A DNA stretch of 56,679 nucleotides from Mediterraneibacter faecis JCM 15917 (GCA_001312505.1 BBDW01000018.1:1-56679), one strand, 5' to 3'. Positions 47,386 to 55,301 are shown, counted from the stretch's first letter. Notes: generated by a model not told the origin, from the letters alone. Numbers and translations are program-made.

Positions 47386-49279
47386 GCTGATTGTACTCCT
47401 TTCATTGGCTCTCTCTGCGGTAAGCTGCTGACAGGGACGAACACGCCCTTTGCAATGTCCTCTGCACGAATGGCGGCTTTCTTGGCTTCGATTTCTGCCT
47501 TTTTCCGCTCCTTGATTTTATCCTCGTATCGCTTCTGCGCTCCGCTGGCTTTACGCTTCAAGTAGTTCTGATGAAGTCTGTCCTTGCGTTCCTCTCGCTT
47601 GCGGATTTCTTCTAATTCCTCCGGGGTCAGCTCCACTTCTCCAAACGCCGGGGGGAACGAAACGCCCAACAAAATTGAAGTAAATCTCAACCTCCTGTGT
47701 GGTCTGTATACTGCCCTTGCGGTCACGCTCATGCACAAGGATTTTCTCGATAAACTCGTTGAGCATGGCAATGGTCAGCTTGTCGAAGTTCTCATATTTG
47801 TCAATCAGAGCGATAAAACGGTCAGCGTCCTTTTCGTGCTTCTCATAGCTCTTGACAGCCTTTTCCAGAACAGAGATTTCAGCGGTAAGCTCGGACTGTT
47901 CCTTTTCGTATTGAGCGTCCAGAGTGGCGTATCTGCTGTCGGACAGCTTGCCTAAAATGTTGTCCTCATAGATTTTGCAGAGCAGGACTTCCAGCTCGGA
48001 AACTCTCTGCTTTGCTGTGGCAAGGCGTGTGCGCTGTTTTCTGACCTCTGCCGTCTGCTGGCTGGACTGCGCTTCCTGCACCACACGGACAAACTCGGCT
48101 CGGTCATGCTTGGCATACTCGGCAATAGCTTTGAGCATTTCGGAAACAAGGGACAGTACCACATCTTCATTGATACGGTGCTGGGTCTTGCAGAGTGTCC
48201 CGCAAGGAACTTTTGTGTACTGTGAGCAGGTGTATTGAGAAATGCGCTTGCCGTTATTGGTGCGGTGGACATACATCTTGCCGCCGCAATCGGCACAATA
48301 AAGCAAGCCTGTGAGGGGGGGAGCTGCTTCGCCCCCCCAGCCGTCCGGGTAGCGTCTGACATTCCCACGGATTTTCTGCACAAGGTCAAAGGTCTGCTGG
48401 TCAATAATAGCTTCGTGCGTATTCTCAAAAATCGTCCATTCGTCCTCCGGGACATAATGGCTTTTCTTGTCCTTGAAGTGCTTTCGGGTCTTGAAATTGA
48501 TGGTGTGTCCCAGATATTCACGCTTTTCAAGAAGGTTGCAGATGGTGGAAGAACCCCCCCAGCCGTACACATCTTTGAAAGTCTTATTCTTGTTCACGCC
48601 CTCGCCGTGCTGGGCAAGGTAAGCGGACGGAATGAGAATTTTTTCTTCTTTCAGCTTGCTGGCGATCTGATACGGACCGTAGCCTCAATCGTCATGGCAA
48701 AGATGCGCTTGACCACATCAGCGGCTTCGGGGTCAACCAACCATTGGTCTCTGGCTTCGTTCCAGAGATAGCCGTAAATGACCGTGCCTGTGAGGTGCTT
48801 GCCGGACTTGCCTTTGGACTGGAAAGTGGAACGGATTTTACGGCTGGTGTCTCTGGCGTAGTATTCGTTCATAATGTTGCGGAAAGGGGTAAAATCATCG
48901 TCACCTCTGGCACTATCCACGCCGTCATTGATGGCGATAAGTCGCACGCCACGCTGACGCAGGATTTCCATAATCTGACCGACTTTCAGATAGTCACGAC
49001 CCATGCGGCTCATGTCCTTGATACACAGATACTCCACATTTCCGGCTTCAACCTCTTTCATCATTGCCAGAAATCCGGGACGGTCAAAGCAAGTGCCGCT
49101 AATGCCATCGTCCGTGAAATGGACAATGTTCGTAAACCCCCCCTGCCGTGCGGCGAACTCCTCCAACATTGCTTTTTGATTGGATATGGAGTTGCTCTCA
49201 CGCTGTTGGTCATCATCTTTGCCAAAGTCATCACGCTCAGTCGTTCGTACAGAGCTGTGATTTTCTCGTTTTTTCTCAT
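47382..49279 (-). pseudogene. IME2 large serine recombinase, frame-broken
   Basis: AAAGGAG precedes ATG 49279. Restored frames give a recombinase of about 630 residues: MRKNEKITALYERLSRDDFG with catalytic Ser15, YLCIKDMSRMGRDYLKVGQI, recombinase domain with VYGWG, zinc ribbon CADCGGKMYVHR and a coiled coil plus DUF4368 tail FVGRFVPPAFGEVELTPEEL. Breaks lie at about 49234 (C lost), 48686 (G lost in GAGGCTAC) and 47652 (G6 for G5). It stands 88 bp inside the right edge of IME2 and should excise it from virD4. Confidence 0.87.
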
Positions 49280-49367
49280 AACTTGCGCTCCTTTCTTCGG
49301 TTTTAGGTTGTGTGTTCTAAGAGACTTCCCAACCGCTTGATTAAGAAGTCTTTTAGAGCATACAACA

Positions 49368-50322
49368 CCGCTGGCCAATTTGTACTTTTTATACTGTTTG
49401 ACCGCGAAGCATCCGGCTTGCGCTTTTCAAGCCCGGCAAACATATAGTCCACCGCGTTCATAAAGTCCTCGTCATCCTCCTTGACCTCCATGCCGGAAAT
49501 CATATCCACAAGGGTATTCATGTTCCGATCCTCAGCAGGCCCCCCTCGAAAATGATGTAGGCAATCAGGGCGCAGTATAAAAGCGTTTCCGATTTCGTCC
49601 AGAATGGATCGCCTTCCTTGCCTTCGCCCTTTGTGTTGGAAATCAGGGCATCCACGAATTTCAGAATATCAGCCTCGTTGCGGATATACGCCAGCGGGTT
49701 ATAGTGCATGGATTTTGAAAAATCTATGCTGTTGAATACCTTGATTTTGTACCCGCGTTTTTGCAGGAAAGCTCCGACCTGTCCCAGCACACCGCCTTTG
49801 GGATCGACCACCACATAAGAGGAATGAGCCTGTAAAAGCTGGGGGCGTGAGCCAAAAGCGGGTTTTGCCGGAGCCGGATGAGCCGATAATACAGCAATTC
49901 AGGTTTCTGGCATTTGCGGGAATTTTAGGGCGGGTGTTCATCGTGAGAAACTCCGTCCCGGTCAAAATCACGTTGTTTTCAAACCTTGGATCAACAAATG
50001 GTTTGATGTCTTTTTCCGTTCCCCACCGGGCGCTGCCGTATTCTGCATCCCGCCGAAACTTCTTAGCGTTCTTGCTTTTGAAATAGATCAGCAGCCGGAA
50101 ACCAACTGCGCCTACAATACCAACAAGCCAATCCAGCGGAGCAAGACCGGGTGCAAAGTCAGCAAAGGCCGGGCCAATCGTCTGGCCCAGCCCGATGAGC
50201 TTATGTGCAAAATCGTTACCCGCTGCCAGCCGGTAGGCCGTTCCCAGCTTGAGGAACGCCCACAGGATGAACAGATAGGGAATGTTCGGAATGAGATATT
50301 TTCTGATCTTATCTGTCCTCAT
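49368..50322 (-). pseudogene. virD4: virD4/traG coupling ATPase, 5' part (split by IME2)
   Basis: AAGGAGG precedes ATG 50322, MRTDKIRKYLIPNIPYLFIL. Two membrane helices lead to GSARWGTEKDIKPFVDPRFE and Walker A CIIGSSGSGKTRFWLTP; YVVVDPKG and KSMHYNPLAYI follow. Frames break at about 49841 (C5 for C4), 49541 (C6 for C4) and 49408. The sequence reads to KYKLASG at 49368 and then enters IME2. Its continuation is at 41044-40156. Confidence 0.87.
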
Positions 50323-50791
50323 GGGCCACCTCCTTTGCACGTTCTTTCTGCTTCGGCTTTTCTTTGGAAAGCTGATCTGCCGCCTGTTGCAGTTGTTCCC
50401 GGATGGGAACACGGTTCGATTTTGCTTTGCTTAACACCTTCCGGGAATACTCAGAAAAGCAGGCGGTCATTGCGTCTGCCTGTCCAGCCTTGAAAAACAG
50501 CAGGTATTTGTCAGGCCCGGTTTTATAGAACGCATAGTCTACATTCCATTTCCGGGCCACGCGGTCAAAGGACTTGGCATCCCCGGATAGCTCAATGCTG
50601 TTGGTGGCTGTACCGTGGGCCATGAGCTTTCGCACACTTTGTTTTCCATGCGGTACTTGCCGCCCACGGTATGCCTTGCGGATCTTCCGGCCCACCATGC
50701 CCAGCACATACGCCAGTCCCCCCCGCGCCGTCAGCTTGGTTGTTTTTACGGATATGGCTATCGTGCGCCGGGAAATATCTTCATCAATCAG
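50309..50791 (-). CDS. PcfB-family protein (DUF3801)
   Basis: About 160 residues. AAGGAGG lies 7 nt before CTG 50791, giving LIDEDISRRTIAISVKTTKL, the typical PcfB start; no ATG or GTG fits. The core RKIRKAYRGRQVPHGKQSVR and tail (EKPKQKERAKEVAHEDR) match PcfB, which works beside the coupling protein in pCF10-like transfer, and VirD4 follows directly with an overlap of 14 bp. The RGGLAY glycine pair is at a C7-type run. Downstream of palindrome site 13. Confidence 0.8.
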   Translation of the reverse strand: MIDEDISRRTIAISVKTTKLTARGGLAYVLGMVGRKIRKAYRGRQVPHGKQSVRKLMAHGTATNSIELSGDAKSFDRVARKWNVDYAFYKTGPDKYLLFFKAGQADAMTACFSEYSRKVLSKAKSNRVPIREQLQQAADQLSKEKPKQKERAKEVAHEDR

Positions 50792-51558
50792 TTACACCAC
50801 CTCCTTCCTTGGGACAATTTGTCTCGAAGTGCCATCACCGATCCCCCACGGTCTTTTTTCTGCATTTGACGGTAGCCCTCCAAAGAAGAACCGTCTATGA
50901 TTTCCTGATAAGCGGCCATTTGCTCCCGGATAGAGAGCTTCGGGAAAGAGAATACCTTATGCTCCTTTGGAATATCCTGCAAGCCGTGATACACTTCCAC
51001 GAAATGATCGCTTTCTTTGACAACATAGCCGCCCGGGGCAAAATGGCCGTTCTCGTGGATGCAGGCATCCCGGCCATACGCCTCATAATCGAAATACGGT
51101 TTTACCTGATCCGGCACATCCAACATTTCCAGATCGTCCACATAAATACGCCCCCCCAGCGTTTCCTCATCGGATACGCCGGGGTAAAAGCCGTAACAGT
51201 CCAGATTTTGTGTCAGATTGATGATGTCCCGCACCGAAGAACAGTGATCGCCGCTGTCGAGGACGGCCTCCAGTGTTTCCAGCTCCGATGAGGTAAGCTC
51301 GGAAAGCAGGCAGGCCAGATGATTAAGCTCGTCCAGATTTTCATACTCGCTCAAATGGTCATAGAGCCCCCCCAGCACATCCCCCCCATCGAAAGAGGTA
51401 ATAAAAATTTCCTGATAGCGGACGCCATCCACGCCGATCCGTTTCAAGAGAGCCTCCACCTCCTGGGCGGTTGTGGGAAATTTCAGTGTTTCACCCACAA
51501 GCTGGCCCTCGCTGTACTTTCCGGCGTTGGTAACGTAGGCTTCAAACAGGGTTGCCAT
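50788..51558 (-). CDS. ardA: ArdA-type antirestriction protein
   Basis: A 256-residue acidic protein starting MATLFEAYVTNAGKYSEGQL. LNELNHLA-type helices (ENLDELNHLACLLSEL) and the C-terminal half with YFDYEAYGRDACIHENGHFA match ArdA, a DNA mimic that inhibits type I restriction during entry into a new host. The last residues ALRDKLSQGRRW include the translation of palindrome site 13. Its ATG overlaps the upstream stop (TAATG). Confidence 0.88.
   Translation of the reverse strand: MATLFEAYVTNAGKYSEGQLVGETLKFPTTAQEVEALLKRIGVDGVRYQEIFITSFDGGDVLGGLYDHLSEYENLDELNHLACLLSELTSSELETLEAVLDSGDHCSSVRDIINLTQNLDCYGFYPGVSDEETLGGRIYVDDLEMLDVPDQVKPYFDYEAYGRDACIHENGHFAPGGYVVKESDHFVEVYHGLQDIPKEHKVFSFPKLSIREQMAAYQEIIDGSSLEGYRQMQKKDRGGSVMALRDKLSQGRRWCN
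50811..50825 (+). repeat. ICE palindrome site 13 (GGGACAATTTGTCTC)
   Basis: Copy 13, inside the 3' end of ardA, read as LRDKLSQ, and 20 bp before the pcfB start; CTT left, GAAG right. Confidence 0.85.
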
Positions 51559-51908
51559 TAGCGGCGGCCCTGTCCCTTGACGGTCAGGATGCCCTCAAGG
51601 GTTGTTGCCGTAATTCCCAGCCGCTGGGCCACGGCGATGTCATTTTTCATGGCTTCGGTCATACTGTGCCCGCAAACAACCAGCACATGAGAACGGCGGA
51701 GCAGGTCACGGCTCATGTCGATGCCGCTTTTATGCTCCTCGGGAACAGCATCATTGAGAAACAGGGGGGGCAAGTACAGGGGGGGCGGGCAAATAGGAGA
51801 AAAGCCTGCCTCATACACGGTGCGGCAATACTGCGCCGCCAGTTCTGCGTTTTCGCTATCGCCGCCGAGCCATGCAGCGGTGATATAAGCAAGGGGGGGT
51901 CGTTTCAT
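51558..51908 (-). CDS. Small DUF4406/nucleoside-deoxyribosyltransferase-like protein
   Basis: A 116-residue protein, MKRPPLAYITAAWLGGDSEN, with GGAGG upstream. The order (ITAAW..NAELAAQYCRTVYEAGFSPICPP, SRDLLRRSHVLVVCGHSMTE, AMKNDIAVAQRLGI) is that of DUF4406-type Rossmann-like proteins related to nucleoside 2-deoxyribosyltransferases. Substrate unknown. It is translationally coupled to ardA. Extra prolines and a glycine come from C7 runs. Confidence 0.75.
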   Translation of the reverse strand: MKRPPLAYITAAWLGGDSENAELAAQYCRTVYEAGFSPICPPPLYLPPLFLNDAVPEEHKSGIDMSRDLLRRSHVLVVCGHSMTEAMKNDIAVAQRLGITATTLEGILTVKGQGRR

Positions 51909-52212
51909 CGTTCATACCTCCGATATTTTAATAAGAAAGTTCAACCCAAACCCCCCCACGCCCTTTCCCAGTCTTGGGAAAGGGGGCGGCTCTGGAGGAT
52001 ATACCCCCCCCGCCGCTTGCCGGGGGGGAAATAGCACAGCCGGGGGGGCAGACCGTCAAGGGCGAGCCGCCGAAAACGGCGGTGCGCTGCACCCTTGACG
52101 GCCCACTCCCGGCTGTACTAAAAAACAGGCGGCGACGGGGGGATATATACCACCAGAGCCTCTGCGCGAGGGCGGGGGCCCTCGGGACAAAGTGTCTCGA
52201 AGTTGTTACTTG
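51909..52212. other. Non-coding region with a large nested inverted repeat
   Basis: No gene on either strand. From the outside in, it pairs GCTCTGG (51989-51995) with CCAGAGC (52153-52159), TATACCCCCC with GGGGGGATATA, ACAGCCGGG with CCCGGCTGT, CCGTCAAGGG with CCCTTGACGG, and CCGCCG with CGGCGG around an AAAA loop. A structure of about 170 nt with five stacked stems results. It lies between parB and the DUF4406-like gene, just beside palindrome site 14. It may be an origin (oriT/sso), a centromere or a structured RNA. Confidence 0.6.
52184..52198 (+). repeat. ICE palindrome site 14 (GGGACAAAGTGTCTC)
   Basis: Copy 14, between the nested inverted repeat and the parB stop codon; CTC left, GAAG right. 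Confidence 0.85.
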
Positions 52213-53667
52213 TCAAGTTCCTGCTTTTTCGGGGGCTTTTGCCAGCTCCGGCGGCTGTTTTTCTTTCCAGTCATCCAGCAGGGACATAATCTGTTCTTTC
52301 ATTTTGGCGGGAGTGACCTCCTTGCCAAAATACTTTTCCAGTTCCGCAGTAGAAATAATCACGCCTCGATCCTCCTTTTTCTGTTCTGATAAGATGCCGT
52401 CAATGACATCGCCGTTGAGCTTGCCTTCCTTATCCAGCTCCCGGAGCCGTTTAGCTTGGGCCAGCGAGGGCGAAGCCTGCTCCCCCCCGTCAATGGAAAC
52501 AGCAATAAGCCTCTGATTTTTCGGTTTGATGTAGGACAGTTCCACGGCAGGCATAAAGCCCATCTTTTTATCGTCTACCTTATCCAGAAGCTCCGGCACA
52601 AGAGAGTTGAGCCGCAAGTAGCGCATGACCTTTTTATAGTTCATCTCATGCGCCTCGCCCACAATCTCAACCGAGCGTTTTCCAACATCGCCTTCCGCAA
52701 CGCCTTTCAGCCGCCCGCCCTGATGCTTAATGTCCTCAACCTCAAGTTCCAGCAGCGCGGCCAATTCACTGGGGGGGAGCATCCCGTCACGCTGCTTGTT
52801 GCTGTCCTTCATGGCCTGCACCGCTTCGTGGTCGGTCATTTCACGGACAATAAAGGGCATTTCCTCCAGCCCCGCCAGTTCACTGCCGTGGGTACGGCGA
52901 TGGCCCGCTACAATTTCATAGCCGTTTCCGTCTTTCTCCGGGCGGGCAAGACCGGGAACCATTACACCGTTTACGCGGATAGAAGCAACGATTTCCTGCA
53001 TCTTCGCATCGTCCCGTACCTTAAAGGGGTGCGGACGGAATGTGTGAAACGGATGAACCTCGGAAAGTTTTAGATAAACCAGCTTGCCTTCCTCAACCGG
53101 GCGGGGCGGTGTGGTCGGCTCGGGAGCCGTCTGTTCCGCAGTAGCAGTTTCCTTCGGTGCCGTATCCTGTGCGGGCTTAATGGGCTCCTTGGCATCCGGG
53201 GCCTTTCCGTCACTTCGGGACACTTTGTCTCGTTTGGACGGCTTGGGCTTGTCAAGGGCCGTCTTATCCGCCTTGGGTGGGCGGCCCTTGCGGGCCCCAG
53301 CCAATTTCTCCGATTTTTGATTTTCAGTCGCGGCCTTTTCTGCTTTCGGCGGACGGCCACGGCGCGGCTTTTTCGGTTCCTCCGTATTGGCGGGCTGCGG
53401 TGTTTCTCCGGGGGCTGCCGCCTCCGGCGCTTCGGGGGGGGTTTCCGCCTTTTCGACTTCGGCGCGGGCGTTCTGTCTCTTTTCTGCCATAAGCTCATTG
53501 ATTTTGTCAAAGGACACAACCACATCGCCGGGCCCAGGTATGGCAGGCCCGGTCTGTTCCTGCTGGGGTTCAGATGCTGCGGCCTGTTCGGGTGTGGCGA
53601 TAGGCTCGGCGGCCTCCGGGGGGGAAATATTCTCCGCAGGGCCAGTATTCAGTTTTTCATCGGCCAT
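52213..53667 (-). CDS. parB: ParB/RepB/Spo0J-family protein of the ICE
   Basis: A 484-residue protein from MADEKLNTGPAENISPPEAA with AAGGAGG upstream. A long low-complexity N-terminus has two AT-hook-like motifs (RRGRPPK, RKGRPPK). Then comes the ParB domain: VHPFHTFRPHPFKV, box YEIVAGHRRTHGSELAGLEE, NGVMVPG and the HTH-like region EAHEMNYKKVMRYLRLN. ParB proteins bind palindromic centromere sites; KorB relatives also regulate transcription. No ParA is seen before the ICE end. Palindrome site 15 is translated as RDKVSRS. Confidence 0.9.
   Translation of the reverse strand: MADEKLNTGPAENISPPEAAEPIATPEQAAASEPQQEQTGPAIPGPGDVVVSFDKINELMAEKRQNARAEVEKAETPPEAPEAAAPGETPQPANTEEPKKPRRGRPPKAEKAATENQKSEKLAGARKGRPPKADKTALDKPKPSKRDKVSRSDGKAPDAKEPIKPAQDTAPKETATAEQTAPEPTTPPRPVEEGKLVYLKLSEVHPFHTFRPHPFKVRDDAKMQEIVASIRVNGVMVPGLARPEKDGNGYEIVAGHRRTHGSELAGLEEMPFIVREMTDHEAVQAMKDSNKQRDGMLPPSELAALLELEVEDIKHQGGRLKGVAEGDVGKRSVEIVGEAHEMNYKKVMRYLRLNSLVPELLDKVDDKKMGFMPAVELSYIKPKNQRLIAVSIDGGEQASPSLAQAKRLRELDKEGKLNGDVIDGILSEQKKEDRGVIISTAELEKYFGKEVTPAKMKEQIMSLLDDWKEKQPPELAKAPEKAGT
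53217..53231 (+). repeat. ICE palindrome site 15 (GGGACACTTTGTCTC)
   Basis: Copy 15, inside parB between the two AT-hook-like motifs and the ParB domain, read as RDKVSRS; CTTC left, GTTT right. Confidence 0.85.
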
Positions 53668-53751
53668 TTACGATCCTCCTTTTCGTTAAAGTTGCACAAA
53701 TTTGAACGCTAAAATTTTGTAGTTATTTTTGCGCCTCCTTTCCGTCTATCC

Positions 53752-53795
53752 ACGCAAAAAGCCGCCCGTTTCTCATGCCGGACGGCTTTTTGCGT
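53752..53795. terminator. Hairpin at the ICE right end
   Basis: ACGCAAAAAGCCG and CGGCTTTTTGCGT pair around a loop with CCG/CGG. It is a bidirectional terminator-like element insulating parB from the chromosome. Confidence 0.7.
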
Positions 53796-53860
53796 AATGT
53801 GATAGATCAAATATTATTTTTTCTGGTTTGTAGGCTCCGAAAAGCCTTGTATTTACAGTG

Positions 53861-53871
53861 TTCCTAATAGG
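53861..53871 (+). repeat. ICE right terminal inverted repeat
   Basis: TTCCTAATAGG, exact inverse of 5932-5942, 7 bp from the target repeat. Confidence 0.7.
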
Positions 53872-53877
53872 AAGTAA

Positions 53878-54156
53878 TCATATGAAGTTGAAGGGGAAAC
53901 TTATAAAGGAAGAGGCACCGTTTATCATAGAGTTAAAATAGGAGATGAAGACACTATAACTGTTTATCGAACTTCAAAAGGTAAATATAAAATAGAACCA
54001 ATAGACAGTCCAATCGAGATTCTTATAGCTACTATAGGCGCTGTGCTTTGTATATTTATTCTGGTAGCTATGACAGTTGGAAGAATATTAGAAAAACGAG
54101 ACAAAGGGAAGAACCGAATAATAAAGGGAAGAAGTCAAAGAAAAAATAGTAAATGA
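53878..54156 (+). pseudogene. Membrane protein (DUF3592-like), 3' half, split by the ICE
   Basis: From TCATATGA the frame continues YEVEGETYKGRGTVYHRVKI, GDEDTITVYRTSKGKYKIEP, a membrane helix (EILIATIGAVLCIFILVAM) and a basic tail ending QRKNSK at 54156. It fits the frame interrupted at 5925. There is no start codon of its own with a ribosome site, so only the N-terminal fragment could be made. Confidence 0.85.
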
Positions 54157-54171
54157 CTAAGAGAAGAGAAT

Positions 54172-54224
54172 GTAGAAATTGGGGGGGAGATTATCCGGGG
54201 GGGCGGACAGTCTCCCTAATTATC
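54172..54224. terminator. Terminator-like hairpin, copy B of the two-copy repeat
   Basis: GTAGAAATT, G7, AGATTATCCG, G-run, CGGACAGTCTCCC. It matches 1099-1150 except in G/C-run lengths and a few bases, and also stands between convergent genes. Confidence 0.6.
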
Positions 54225-54289
54225 ATATAGTAGTTTTAATGACGGAGACATTATATTAAATACGGACATAGCCGGTAGAATAGGCAAAG

Positions 54290-55009
54290 TCACAGGCACC
54301 TCCTTTGGAACAGAAATTCCATAAATGTTTGTCTGGCATTTTTGAGCAGCTTCCGGCTGACGGGGACATTACTTCCGTTATCAAGGCGAAAGCATGATCC
54401 GTCAAAATCAACGGCATGCTCCAGATTGATCACAACGCCCCGGTTACATTGATAGAAACGTGAGTCCATTTTCAGGGAGGTTGTGAAGGAATCAAAGGAC
54501 TGGCGGGTGACCAGTTCCCTTTCACCAGCAGTGTGGATGTGGATCATGTGGGAAAAATGTTCAGCGTAGATTATTTCCCGGAAAGGAATCTGAATATTAC
54601 TGCCGTTTACCTTTACATCTATGTATTTCCCGGAATCCGGGATGCGGGAAAGGATTTCATCTGCCAGTGCGGAAATATCATTTTCACTGTAGGGTTTTAC
54701 AAGATAATGCAGAGCCCGGACCTGAAATCCCTCTAATGCGTGGTCAGTGGAAGTCGTTGTAAAGATCAGCAGACAGTCAGTGTCTGATTTTCGAAGTTCT
54801 TTTGCTGTATCAATTCCGCTAAATCCATTCATATAAATATCCAGAAACACTACAGTGAAAGGACATTCCTTCGCTGAAGTGAGGAAAGTTTCTCCATTTT
54901 CATATTCAAATATATCTGCAAGGACATTGCGTCTGGAAAACTGAGATTCCAGTCTGTTTCGCAGCAGTGTCCGTTCTTCTGAAATATCATCAACAATTGC
55001 AATTTTCAC
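54290..55009 (-). CDS. LytTR-family response regulator
   Basis: The 239-residue regulator starts at GTG 55009 with AAGGAAG upstream. The receiver has KIAIVDDISEE and phosphoacceptor Asp57 in VVFLDIYMNGFSG, LVKPYSEND; the LytTR domain follows (IPFREIIYAEHFSHMIHIHT, FYQCNRGVVINLEHAVD). Such proteins control virulence, bacteriocin or competence genes with a membrane histidine kinase that is not in the window. Chromosomal, frame intact. Confidence 0.92.
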   Translation of the reverse strand: MKIAIVDDISEERTLLRNRLESQFSRRNVLADIFEYENGETFLTSAKECPFTVVFLDIYMNGFSGIDTAKELRKSDTDCLLIFTTTSTDHALEGFQVRALHYLVKPYSENDISALADEILSRIPDSGKYIDVKVNGSNIQIPFREIIYAEHFSHMIHIHTAGERELVTRQSFDSFTTSLKMDSRFYQCNRGVVINLEHAVDFDGSCFRLDNGSNVPVSRKLLKNARQTFMEFLFQRRCL

Positions 55010-55301
55010 ACTAAATCTTCCTTATATATTTATAAAATTCCGCTTGCTGAGACTTTTTCGTTACTGCACACTTCGTTCACAGTGACATTTTTTCATCTGT
55101 GCAATCGAATCCGCAGACAAGCAAGTGGTGTAGTTATTTCGAAAACGTTCTGGTAACAGTATATCACAAAACAATACCACGGAGTTGTAATTCGTGTCAT
55201 TTTCTGTCATTTCGTGACAGGATTGTTGAAATAGTTTCTGACTTTTTTATAATGAAAATAATAAATGAAAGTACATTAAACGGAAAGGGAGGGGGGGTGT
55301 T

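Larger units (their letters stand above)
41045..49367. mobile_element. IME2, mobilizable element in virD4/traG
   Basis: The element of 8.3 kb interrupts virD4 between the codons for LASG and KTAK; only a GG (CC on this strand) is shared at the two edges, the 2-bp core usual for serine recombinases. Contents from the left: TnpW, a RepA-like ATPase, a DUF3991/toprim protein, MobA/MobL relaxase, DUF3847, an AT-rich membrane protein, an oriT, TraX, TnpV and the recombinase. Channel genes are absent. No ICE palindrome occurs in it. Confidence 0.88.
5926..53877. mobile_element. Tn1549/CTn-type ICE with serine integrase, carrying two nested IMEs
   Basis: The ends are set by the interrupted membrane-protein gene: TCATATGA lies at 5918-5925 and 53878-53885. 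Just inside, CCTATTAGGAA (5932-5942) and TTCCTAATAGG (53861-53871) are an 11-bp perfect inverted pair, extended by ACAGTGT on both sides. The left-end gene is a large serine recombinase. The body holds relaxase, MobC, VirB4, VirB6, VirD4, PrgI, NlpC/P60, Maff2, PcfB, ArdA and ParB, the Tn1549-like transfer set. Almost all genes point left. IME1 and IME2 interrupt maff2 and virD4, so transfer should be blocked until they excise. Confidence 0.9.

Noticed and set aside
41045..49367. IME2 as the 3' end of a second ICE
   Set aside because: It has relaxase, oriT and replication genes but no VirB4, VirB6 or NlpC/P60 gene between its edges, and virD4 resumes exactly at the other side.
7741..53231. 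The 15 palindromes as a CRISPR array or transposon ends
   Set aside because: They are dispersed over 45 kb at irregular spacing, not in array form, and no transposase gene or flanking target duplication accompanies them.
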